NCBI RefSeq assembly: GCF_900101895.1
Contig: NZ_FMVF01000003.1
Span: 105,215-169,214 of the forward strand
DNA from: Flavobacterium caeni
Lineage (GTDB): Bacteria; Bacteroidota; Bacteroidia; Flavobacteriales; Flavobacteriaceae
Direction: 5' to 3'
DNA: 64,000 bases
Made by a program: the position numbers and the translations under genes. Shown one piece after another: positions 57,607 through 64,000 of this stretch (position 1 is the stretch's first letter; each line of letters starts with the position of its first letter). A model generated the notes under the pieces. The model did no database searches. It was not told the origin of the DNA and saw only the letters and a list, made by a program, of their open reading frames with translations.

Positions 57607-57704
57607 GATTCGGTGTTTTGTGGTTCATCTAAAGCAACACCACAAAAATGCAAACCGCGCACGATGTTCGGGTTACAATATTTGCCAAATAATTTACAAG
57701 ATTA

Positions 57705-59093
57705 TCAAGCCGGCAGGTAAATGGTAAATGTCGCGCCCTGGCCCTCGACGCTGTCGGCGGTAATGAAACCGTGGTGGTTGTCGACGATTTTCTTGACAAT
57801 CGCCAGTCCAATCCCGGTGCCCTTGTATTGCGGGTCGATGTGCAAACGCTGGAATACCTTAAAAATACGGTCGCGGTATTGCGGTTCAAAGCCAACCCCG
57901 TTGTCGGCGATCGAAATACGGGCATAGTCGATGGCAGGATTCACTCCTTCTAAAGGTACGGCATCGCCACGGACAGTTTGGTTGTCGATCACAATGTGCG
58001 GGGCGCGATCGGGATGCGCAAACTTGATCGAGTTCGAAATGTGGTTGATCAGCAGCTGCCGGAATTGCGACACGATGGCGCCTACTTCGGGATTCCCCGT
58101 GACGTCGATGCGCGTGCCGGTGGCTTCGATCTCTTCGGCAAAATCGGCACGTATTTCATCGACCAGGGTAGCAATTCGCACTGGTTCGACGGGAAACACT
58201 TCGGTATTCAAACGCGAATAGGCAAGCAGGTCGCGTATCAGGTTTTGCATGCGGTTGGCGTTGTCCTGCGACCGTTTGATGTAATTTTTGGCCGGTTCCG
58301 AAAGATTGCCCACATCTTTCTCGAGCAAAATAGACAGGAACGTCTGGATCTTGCGCAACGGTTCCTGCAAATCATGGCTCGAAATGTAGGTAAACGATTC
58401 GAGTTCCTCGTTCATTTTCCCTAGGGTGTCGTTTTTCCCTTCAAGGTCGGCGCGCAGGGCGTTGGACGTACGGAGTTCTTTGTAGATCGCATAGTACGAC
58501 GCGATGAGCAGCAATATCGATGTGACAGCGAGCAATGCCGCAACCCAAGGCGTGAGGGTACTCTCGCGGGTCAGCGATTTTTTCCGGATGCGCAAAAGCA
58601 CGTCTTCTTCGTCGAGCATCTTGTCGATCTGTTGGCGCAATTCTTCGCGTGTGTGGCGGTACTGCGCGCGGGTACTGTCGGGCAGTTTGTTGAAGTCCTT
58701 AATCGCTATGACCGTCGCCATGTTGTCGATTCGCTTGTAGGCTATCGTTTCGAGTTTCTTGAGGTTTTCGCGTTGGGAGTAGTTGTCGTTGGTGTTGGCG
58801 CGCAAATTCAGCATCCGTTTGGCCGCTTCGTCCTTGGCACGTTTGAATTCGCCGATGTACAGGCTGTCTTTCGAGAGCAAATAGCCGCGCATCGACGATT
58901 CCATGTCCTTGATGTGCGAAAAATAGGTTTCTAGGTCGAGCTTGACGGTGGCCGTATGGTTTACCCAGGCCGAGGTTTTCATCAAATTGTCGATCTTGAC
59001 ATACGAATAGAGGCAAAGCGAAAGCAATACCACGGCGGCAATGAGGAAAGAAATCTTGATGCGGTTGAGCCGGTTTCCATCCATAAGCCTCAT
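57705..59093 (-). CDS. CHASE3-domain sensor histidine kinase
   Basis: The 462-residue protein has two transmembrane helices (about 12-31 and about 165-185). A CHASE3 helical sensor domain lies between them (VKLDLETYFSHIKDMESSMRG..YLLSKDSLYIGEF). The HisKA box YISSHDLQEPLRKIQTFLS follows, then HATPase_c with N-box HISNSIKFA, G1 ISIADNGVGF and GTGIGLAIVKK. The phytochrome-kinase style of the H-box is typical of kinases paired with single-domain regulators. The ATG at 59093 overlaps the response regulator stop codon (ATGA), so the pair is translationally coupled. The signal sensed is unknown. Confidence 0.9.
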   Translation of the reverse strand: MRLMDGNRLNRIKISFLIAAVVLLSLCLYSYVKIDNLMKTSAWVNHTATVKLDLETYFSHIKDMESSMRGYLLSKDSLYIGEFKRAKDEAAKRMLNLRANTNDNYSQRENLKKLETIAYKRIDNMATVIAIKDFNKLPDSTRAQYRHTREELRQQIDKMLDEEDVLLRIRKKSLTRESTLTPWVAALLAVTSILLLIASYYAIYKELRTSNALRADLEGKNDTLGKMNEELESFTYISSHDLQEPLRKIQTFLSILLEKDVGNLSEPAKNYIKRSQDNANRMQNLIRDLLAYSRLNTEVFPVEPVRIATLVDEIRADFAEEIEATGTRIDVTGNPEVGAIVSQFRQLLINHISNSIKFAHPDRAPHIVIDNQTVRGDAVPLEGVNPAIDYARISIADNGVGFEPQYRDRIFKVFQRLHIDPQYKGTGIGLAIVKKIVDNHHGFITADSVEGQGATFTIYLPA

Positions 59094-59542
59094 GCGACGT
59101 TGATGACAAATTGTTCGCGCACCGGTTGTTTTTCCAGCTTGTCCTCTTCGAGTGAAAGGACGTAGGCGAGCGTTTGTTTGAGGAGTTGAAACGACTGCGG
59201 CTTGCAAACATAATAATTGGCCCCTTGTTGGTAGGTGCGGTCGATGATGTCATGGTTCGAGCTTGTCGAAAATACCACCACCGGAATATTCTTTAACTTG
59301 GGATCGCAACGAATCTCGTCCAGACATTCGAAACCGTTTTTGCGCGGCATGTTCAAATCGAGGAAGATCAACTCGGGCGGCGGCGGTACGGTGCCGTCGA
59401 GCGTTTGCATGAGCGTTACCCCATCGTGTGTGATGGTCAATCGGGTTTGGTCGGTTGGGGAGATTTCATGCAAAGCCTCCGAAAACAACAAACAATCGTC
59501 GTCGTCGTCATCTGTCAGAAAAATGTGTTTTGTTGTCTTCAT
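59090..59542 (-). CDS. Single-domain response regulator (Rcp1-like)
   Basis: The 150-residue protein is a receiver domain only. It has an acidic cluster DDDDDD (11-16), the phosphoacceptor D62 in LIFLDLNMPRKNG, the conserved Thr/Ser in VVFSTSS and Lys in YYVCKPQS. There is no DNA-binding output domain. It resembles Rcp1-type regulators that pass phosphate on or bind partner proteins. It is the first gene of the pair with the CHASE3 kinase. Confidence 0.92.
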   Translation of the reverse strand: MKTTKHIFLTDDDDDDCLLFSEALHEISPTDQTRLTITHDGVTLMQTLDGTVPPPPELIFLDLNMPRKNGFECLDEIRCDPKLKNIPVVVFSTSSNHDIIDRTYQQGANYYVCKPQSFQLLKQTLAYVLSLEEDKLEKQPVREQFVINVA

Positions 59543-59686
59543 CGTTCAAATTTAGGGGATTGGCGTCACTAAAATAGCAATAATATTCGACATCGCGCCT
59601 TAAAATGTCACGAGTTTCGGCCCATCGCGAATTTATCCCCAACAAATGTTTCAACGGTGGACACTTTTGCTTAATTTTACGACCCA

Positions 59687-59726
59687 ACCGAGGCGCCGCC
59701 GAATTGCACGGAGCGCAGCGGAATAA
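59687..59726 (+). repeat. CCGAG..CCGAATTG dispersed element, copy 5
   Basis: The sequence is ACCGAGGCGCCGCCGAATTG followed by CACGGAGCGCAGCGGAATAA. It lies 15 bp before the pyrR ATG and closely resembles the copy before valS. Confidence 0.65.
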
Positions 59727-59740
59727 AACACAACACTCCA

Positions 59741-60280
59741 ATGGGTCAAAAAATATTGCTCACTTCCAAAGAAGTCAATATCATCCTGCATCGTTTGGCT
59801 TGTCAGTTGATCGAAAAACACCTTGATTTTTCAAACACCGTCCTGGTAGGGATCCAACCGCGCGGCACTTTTTTGGCCGATCGGCTCAAGCAATTGCTCG
59901 AACAGGATTACCGCGTTCCCGAAGTGACGGTGGGCTACCTCGACATCACTTTTTTTAGGGACGATTTCAGACGAACCGACAAACCGCTCGAAGCCAGCAT
60001 CACACAAATCGATTTTTTGGTCGACAACAAACACGTGGTTTTTGTCGACGACGTATTGTATACCGGGCGCAGCATTCGTTCGGCGCTGACGGCCATCCAA
60101 TCGTTCGGACGCGCGGCGGGCATCGAACTGCTGGTGCTCATCGACCGCAGGTTCAGCCGCCATTTGCCCATACAGCCCGATTACAGGGGTAGGCAGGTCG
60201 ATTCGATCGGCGGTGAGAAAGTCAAAGTGGCGTGGAAAGAGCAGGATGGGGAAGACGGCGTTTATTTAATAACCAATTAG
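59741..60280 (+). CDS. pyrR: Bifunctional pyr operon regulator / uracil phosphoribosyltransferase
   Basis: The 179-residue protein has the PyrR layout: LLTSKEVNIILHRLACQL at the start, VGIQPRGTFLADRL, the type I PRPP motif VVFVDDVLYTGRSIR near 97-111, and VLIDRRFSRHLPI. In Gram-positive bacteria PyrR binds pyr mRNA and attenuates it; in flavobacteria this role is not assured and the protein may act mainly as a uracil phosphoribosyltransferase. It lies 98 bp upstream of pyrB and is likely co-transcribed. A dispersed element precedes it; no classical attenuator is visible there. Confidence 0.92.
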   Translation: MGQKILLTSKEVNIILHRLACQLIEKHLDFSNTVLVGIQPRGTFLADRLKQLLEQDYRVPEVTVGYLDITFFRDDFRRTDKPLEASITQIDFLVDNKHVVFVDDVLYTGRSIRSALTAIQSFGRAAGIELLVLIDRRFSRHLPIQPDYRGRQVDSIGGEKVKVAWKEQDGEDGVYLITN

Positions 60281-60362
60281 CTTTAAGCCATAGGCAATAG
60301 GCTTTAAGCTGGCGAACATCATGAAACTACAACTCACAGGCTTACGGCTTAGGGCTTAAAGC
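60280..60362. repeat. Inverted GCTTTAAGCC word repeat between pyrR and pyrB
   Basis: GCTTTAAGCC (60280-60289) begins at the last base of the pyrR stop codon and pairs perfectly with GGCTTAAAGC (60353-60362). GGCTTTAAGC and GGCTTACGGCTTAGGG words fill the arms. Confidence 0.65.
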
Positions 60363-60378
60363 ATACAGCAAAAAAGGA

Positions 60379-61314
60379 ATGAAAGAACTCAGTGTCAACC
60401 ACCTGCTCGGCATCAAATACATCAACAAAAGTGACATCGATCTCATTTTTGAAACCGCCGATCATTTCAAGGAGGTCATCAACCGCCCCATCAAGAAAGT
60501 GCCATCGTTGCGCGACATCACCATCGCCAACATCTTTTTCGAGAACAGTACGCGCACCAAGCTTTCGTTTGAACTGGCGCAAAAAAGGCTTTCGGCCGAC
60601 GTGATCAGTTTTTCGGCGGCGCAGTCTTCGGTCAAGAAAGGCGAGACGCTCATCGATACGGTCAACAACATCCTTTCGATGAAGGTAGACATGGTGGTGA
60701 TGCGGCACGCCAATCCGGGCGCGGCCTATTTCCTGTCGCAGAACGTCAAGGCGAGCATCGTCAACGCAGGCGACGGCGCGCACGAACACCCTACGCAGGG
60801 CTTGCTCGATTCCTATTCTATCCGCGAAAGGCTGGGTGAGGTAGGCGGCAAAAAGGTTGTGATTGTGGGCGACATCCTTCATTCGCGCGTGGCGCTTTCG
60901 AACATTTATGCGCTGCAGATGCAAGGCGCCGAAGTCAAGGTGTGCGGTCCCAAGACTTTGATCCCGAAATACATCGAATCTTTGGGCGTGACCGTCGAAC
61001 CCAACTTGCGCAAGGCGCTCGAGTGGTGCGATGTGGCCAACATGCTGCGTGTACAGAACGAGCGGATGGACGTGAATTACTTTCCGTCGACGCGCGAATA
61101 TGCGCAACAATATGGTGTAGACAAGGCACTGCTCGATTCGCTCGACAAAGAGATCGTGATCATGCACCCGGGCCCCATCAACCGCGGCGTCGAGATCACT
61201 TCGGACGTGGCCGATTCGGGCCAGTCGGTGATCCTGGACCAGGTCGAGAACGGCGTGGCGGTGCGGATGGCGGTGATTTATCTGCTCGCATCGAAAATCC
61301 AGCAACCGTTGTAA
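60379..61314 (+). CDS. pyrB: Aspartate carbamoyltransferase, catalytic subunit
   Basis: The 311-residue enzyme condenses carbamoyl phosphate and aspartate, the committed step of pyrimidine synthesis. Carbamoyl-phosphate contacts are S-T-R-T in FFENSTRTKLSFE (about 52-64) and HPTQGLLD (about 137-144). Aspartate-binding segments include RLGEVGGKKV and HPGPINRGVE. No regulatory PyrI gene is adjacent, so the enzyme is probably an unregulated trimer. It is linked to pyrR. Confidence 0.96.
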   Translation: MKELSVNHLLGIKYINKSDIDLIFETADHFKEVINRPIKKVPSLRDITIANIFFENSTRTKLSFELAQKRLSADVISFSAAQSSVKKGETLIDTVNNILSMKVDMVVMRHANPGAAYFLSQNVKASIVNAGDGAHEHPTQGLLDSYSIRERLGEVGGKKVVIVGDILHSRVALSNIYALQMQGAEVKVCGPKTLIPKYIESLGVTVEPNLRKALEWCDVANMLRVQNERMDVNYFPSTREYAQQYGVDKALLDSLDKEIVIMHPGPINRGVEITSDVADSGQSVILDQVENGVAVRMAVIYLLASKIQQPL

Positions 61315-61358
61315 GTGTTTAAAATTCTACGTAAATTAGTTGCTCCCAATCCATCAAC

Positions 61359-61688
61359 ATGAAAGTCGAAACCAAGGGACATACCACCACCATCAAGGAC
61401 ACGCAGGGCGAACTCACGTCGTTTGTGATGAAGTTGACGCACGAATACAAATCGTTTGAGAAATACAACATCATCGTCGATTTGCTTTTGCACGGCCAGC
61501 TGTCGACCAAGGACATCAATTCGTTGTTGCCGTTGTCCAAGACGCACCGGAAGGCCAAGAAATCGTTCGTGATTGTGGCCAATGTCGATTACAACAGCGT
61601 TTCGCAGCAGTTGGTTTTGGTGCCCACGGTGCTCGAGGCGCACGACATGATCGAGATGGAGGAAATCGAGCGCGACCTCGGGTTTTAA
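61359..61688 (+). CDS. Conserved protein preceding rnz, 109 aa
   Basis: The 109-residue cytoplasmic protein has alternating strands and helices (KVETKGHTTTIKDTQGELTSF; YKSFEKYNIIVDLLLHGQLS; KKSFVIVANVDYNS; IEMEEIERDLGF). The pattern looks like a STAS or anti-anti-sigma-like alpha/beta domain, although the phosphorylatable serine motif is not evident. It is encoded just before ribonuclease Z, and databases sometimes label such proteins 'ribonuclease Z' for that reason only. Function unknown. Confidence 0.7.
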   Translation: MKVETKGHTTTIKDTQGELTSFVMKLTHEYKSFEKYNIIVDLLLHGQLSTKDINSLLPLSKTHRKAKKSFVIVANVDYNSVSQQLVLVPTVLEAHDMIEMEEIERDLGF

Positions 61689-61799
61689 TTAATAGTGGAC
61701 AATTAATAATTGATGATTGACAGTCGACACCGTCAATTCTAATTGCAATTGAATCGACACACCGACCATTATTAATTGCGTTATCAATTGTTAATCGAA
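61689..61799. repeat. AT-rich iterated AATTAATAATTG words upstream of rnz
   Basis: CAATTAATAAT appears on the left and inverted (ATTATTAATTG) on the right of a centre with GTCGACACCG / ATCGACACACCG words. Confidence 0.5.
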
Positions 61800-62705
61800 A
61801 TGAAGCTCACCATTCTTGGCTGTTATGCCGCCACCCCGCGTACTTTGACCAATCCGACGGCACAGGTGCTTGAGATCAAGAACCACGTGTTTTTGATCGA
61901 TTGCGGCGAGGCGACCCAGGTACAGTTGCGCAAGAGTAAGATCAAGTTCTCGAAGATCGAACACATTTTCATCTCGCACCTGCACGGCGACCATGTGTAT
62001 GGCCTGATTGGGCTGGTGTCTACTTTTATGTTGCTCAACCGCACCGCCGACTTGCACATTTATGGGCCCAAGGGCATCAAGGAAATCATTACGCTGCAAT
62101 TGCGGTTGTCGAATTCCTGGACGAGCTACGGTTTGTTTTTCCACGAATTGGAATCGGCCGAAAGCCAGGTGGTTTTTGAAGACGACAAAGTCCTGGTCAA
62201 AACAATCCCGCTCAAGCACCGCATTTACACCAACGGCTTTTTGTTCGAGGAGAAAATCGGCGAAAAGAAACTCAATCCCTACGCGATGCAACAATACCAG
62301 ATCCCGGTCTATCATTTCCAGAACATCAAGAACGGCAAGGACATTACGTTGGAGGACGGGACCGTATTGGCGAATTCGTTGTTGGCTTTTGAGCCGAATC
62401 CGCCCAAAAGTTATGCATTTTGCTCCGATACGGTGTACGACGAATCCATAGTGCCTTATATTAAAGGTGTCGATGTGCTGTACCACGAGTCGACTTTCTT
62501 GGAGTCGGAGGCCGAATTGGCGACCAAGACCATGCATTCGACCGCGCGTCAGGCGGCGACTGTGGCACGTCTGGCAGGTGTGAAGCAGCTGGTGCTCGGG
62601 CATTATTCGACGCGTTACGACCGTATCGAGCGGTTCAGGGACGAAGCACTTGCCGAGTTTCCCGAGGTCTTGCTGGCCAACGACGGCGAAACTTTTAATT
62701 TCTAA
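61800..62705 (+). CDS. rnz: Ribonuclease Z (tRNA 3'-endonuclease)
   Basis: The 301-residue metallo-beta-lactamase-fold nuclease has H-x-H-x-D-H as HLHGDH at 60-65. A C-T-P-R-like TILGCYAATP start, an exosite region near 150-190, and FCSDTVYDES with VLGHYSTRYD supply the remaining zinc ligands. It cleaves the 3' trailer of tRNA precursors. The ATG at 61800 gives MKLTILG, as in relatives; eight upstream codons in frame were rejected. Confidence 0.95.
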   Translation: MKLTILGCYAATPRTLTNPTAQVLEIKNHVFLIDCGEATQVQLRKSKIKFSKIEHIFISHLHGDHVYGLIGLVSTFMLLNRTADLHIYGPKGIKEIITLQLRLSNSWTSYGLFFHELESAESQVVFEDDKVLVKTIPLKHRIYTNGFLFEEKIGEKKLNPYAMQQYQIPVYHFQNIKNGKDITLEDGTVLANSLLAFEPNPPKSYAFCSDTVYDESIVPYIKGVDVLYHESTFLESEAELATKTMHSTARQAATVARLAGVKQLVLGHYSTRYDRIERFRDEALAEFPEVLLANDGETFNF

Positions 62706-62820
62706 ATTTTAAATTTTAAATTTTGAATTTTGAATGAGAGAGGATGGTGTCAATCAATGATCAGTAGCAGCCAATGAAAAACGGTTTAATCCAAAAAATT
62801 AAGATTTAAAATAAACAACG

Positions 62821-63465
62821 ATGAGCGATCTAAGCGACTACAGAAAATCGTACGAAAAGAGCGAATTGCTCGAAACCAACATTCCCGAAGATCCGATTGC
62901 GTTGTTCAAGCGCTGGTTCCATGAGGTCGAAGCCTTTGGCGGCGTAGACGAGGTCAATGCGATGACGGTGGCAACGATCGGGCTCGACGGCTTTCCCAAG
63001 TCGCGCGTGGTGCTGCTCAAGCAATACACGTATGAAGGTTTTGTGTTCTACACCAACTACCAATCGGAAAAGGGCAGGAGCATTGCGGCCAACGCCAATG
63101 TGTGTTTGTCGTTCTTTTGGCATTCGCTCGAACGTCAGGTGATTGTTAAAGGTGTAGCGGAAAAAGTTGGCGATAACCAATCAGACGGGTACTTCGAATC
63201 GCGTCCCGACGGAAGCAAGCTGGGCGCCATCGCTTCGAACCAAAGCGAGGTGGTTGGTTCGCGCGCGGTGTTGGAGGACAAACTCAAGGCATTGGAGACG
63301 GCGTTCGCGGGAAAAGAAATTCCGCGCCCGTCGCATTGGGGCGGTTATTTGGTGAAGCCCGTAGAAGTCGAGTTCTGGCAGGGTAGGGCCAACAGGCTGC
63401 ACGATAGGATCCGTTATCGGTTACAGCAAGATCATTCGTGGGTAATTGAGCGTCTTGCGCCTTGA
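62821..63465 (+). CDS. pdxH: Pyridoxamine 5'-phosphate oxidase
   Basis: The 214-residue FMN enzyme oxidises pyridoxamine or pyridoxine phosphate to pyridoxal phosphate. It has AMTVATIGLDGFPKSRVVLLK near 44-64 (FMN contacts), FYTNYQSEKGRSIAANA, FFWHSLERQVIVKG, and the C-terminal EFWQGRANRLHDRIRYR that closes the active site. Length is standard. A clear terminator follows. Confidence 0.96.
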   Translation: MSDLSDYRKSYEKSELLETNIPEDPIALFKRWFHEVEAFGGVDEVNAMTVATIGLDGFPKSRVVLLKQYTYEGFVFYTNYQSEKGRSIAANANVCLSFFWHSLERQVIVKGVAEKVGDNQSDGYFESRPDGSKLGAIASNQSEVVGSRAVLEDKLKALETAFAGKEIPRPSHWGGYLVKPVEVEFWQGRANRLHDRIRYRLQQDHSWVIERLAP

Positions 63466-63486
63466 TCGCATTATCAGTAAATGACC

Positions 63487-63511
63487 GACCGCTTTTGGGC
63501 GGTCTTTTTTT
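63487..63511 (+). terminator. pdxH terminator
   Basis: GACCGC-TTTTGG-GCGGTC is followed by a T tract. Confidence 0.88.
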
Positions 63512-63522
63512 GCCCAAAAACC

Positions 63523-63588
63523 ATCGACGAACTACATATTTGTAAGAAAATATCCTAATCAAAATCATAAAAGATGTAGTTCATCGAT
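63523..63588. repeat. 15-bp inverted repeat upstream of the CAP lipoprotein gene
   Basis: ATCGACGAACTACAT (63523-63537) and ATGTAGTTCATCGAT (63574-63588) pair with one mismatch around a 36-bp AT-rich loop. Confidence 0.65.
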
Positions 63589-63651
63589 TTTATTTGTCAG
63601 TTAAACGATGTTTTGTGTAATATTGTCTCAACAAAACAACGTTCTTACACC

Positions 63652-63734
63652 CTTAAAGCATTTGCCCCACATCTACTTTAAGTATTAAACTCAAATCAAC
63701 CTTTAAAGAAGTTTGCCCCACAATCTACTTTAAA
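63652..63734 (+). repeat. Two direct copies of a small hairpin unit
   Basis: CTTAAAG-[TTTGCCCCACATCTA]-CTTTAAG and CTTTAAAG-[TTTGCCCCACAATCTA]-CTTTAAAC lie about 50 bp apart. Each has CTTTAA-type inverted ends and a TTTGCCCCACA loop. The second ends 18 bp before the ATG at 63752. Confidence 0.7.
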
Positions 63735-63751
63735 CAAAACCTACTGTGACT

Positions 63752-64000
63752 ATGAAAACAAATCTACTCAGAGCAATCATGCCATTGGTATTGGTACTGA
63801 CTTTAGTATCTTGTTCCTCAGACGCAACCGAAGACCTGGTTATGCCGGCCGATGCCGCAACCGCAAAGTATGACTACAACAACGACGAACTCGCTTTGTT
63901 TGACGCCATCAACCAGTACCGCGAAAGCATCGGGCTCAGCACACTACAACCCGTAGAATACGTGTCTTACAAATCAGGACAGCACAACGACTACATGATT
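63752..64000 (+). CDS. CAP/SCP-domain lipoprotein (3' end outside window)
   Basis: The first 83 residues are visible. A lipoprotein signal peptide (MKTNLLRAIMPLVLVLTLVSC, Cys21) is followed by an acidic linker. The start of a CAP (SCP/PR-1-like) domain then follows: LFDAINQYRESIGLSTLQPV, ..SYKSGQHNDYM, matching the LN-x2-R-x3-GL-x-PL...A-x2-H-x2-D/Y-M pattern. CAP proteins are extracytoplasmic with diverse or unknown functions. The gene is preceded by two hairpin units that may be regulatory. Confidence 0.8.
   Translation, partial: MKTNLLRAIMPLVLVLTLVSCSSDATEDLVMPADAATAKYDYNNDELALFDAINQYRESIGLSTLQPVEYVSYKSGQHNDYMI

Noticed and set aside
59543-59740. PyrR attenuator upstream of pyrR
   Set aside because: The region holds a CCGAG dispersed element, but no anti-terminator/terminator pair and no recognisable PyrR-binding loop.

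Overview
The window looks like chromosomal DNA from a member of the Flavobacteriaceae (Bacteroidota), probably a Flavobacterium-like organism of fairly high G+C. The basis is threefold. Several products carry type IX secretion (T9SS) C-terminal sorting domains. Promoters match TTG-N17..19-TAnnTTTG, most clearly ahead of the SRP RNA. Protein families typical of flavobacteria are present (DUF5723, DUF1573 and a LUD protein between ftsH and cdsA). I recognise no phage, plasmid, IS transposase, CRISPR array, rRNA or tRNA.

Layout. 1-3000: the 3' end of a giant repeat adhesin with a type B T9SS domain. 3.1-9.5 kb: aminotransferase, aspartic protease/PDZ protein, DUF1573 protein, valS. 9.5-15 kb (minus strand): rsfS-ftsH, then LUD protein-cdsA-psd-ACBP-lipoprotein superoxide dismutase, a run joining protein quality control to phospholipid synthesis. 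15-17.7 kb: birA, an SRPBCC protein, pyrE and a Nudix gene divergent from pyrE with 8 bp between start codons. 17.8-22.3 kb: a delta-60 repeat T9SS protein and an M14 peptidase. 22.5-26 kb: coaD, ddl, a PASTA protein, rluD. 26.4-31.4 kb: a DUF998 gene broken by one in-frame TGA, a YpfJ-type metallopeptidase, and a large hybrid histidine kinase. 31.5-39.8 kb: membrane protein, aldehyde dehydrogenase, DUF5723 protein, RluA-type enzyme, panB, NTF2-like protein, subclass B1 metallo-beta-lactamase, L-serine ammonia-lyase. 39.9-42.3 kb: an MBOAT/SGNH acylation pair. 42.4-50.1 kb: rarD, dnaK, secreted and lipoprotein genes including two tandem alpha/beta hydrolases, glutaminyl cyclase. 50.2-64 kb: SRP RNA, small secreted proteins, SDR, T9SS SGNH protein, transaldolase-like fsa, ABC-F ATPase, CHASE3 kinase plus response regulator, pyrR-pyrB, rnz, pdxH, and the start of a CAP-domain lipoprotein.

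Most genes are housekeeping or envelope genes. The least explained material is intergenic. At least three families of short dispersed elements recur. (1) A roughly 120-bp element flanked by ACAGAT-type palindromes with a covarying TAGGG/CCCTA stem, three copies. (2) An element running from CCTAGCCC to AGCTCC around a variable hairpin, four copies. (3) A roughly 30-40-bp CCGAG..CCGAACTG element, five copies, sometimes nested in the others. In addition, several intergenic regions consist of iterated short words arranged as inverted repeats. These are the best candidates for undescribed biology here. I could not run a covariance search, so the structural claims rest on alignment by eye.
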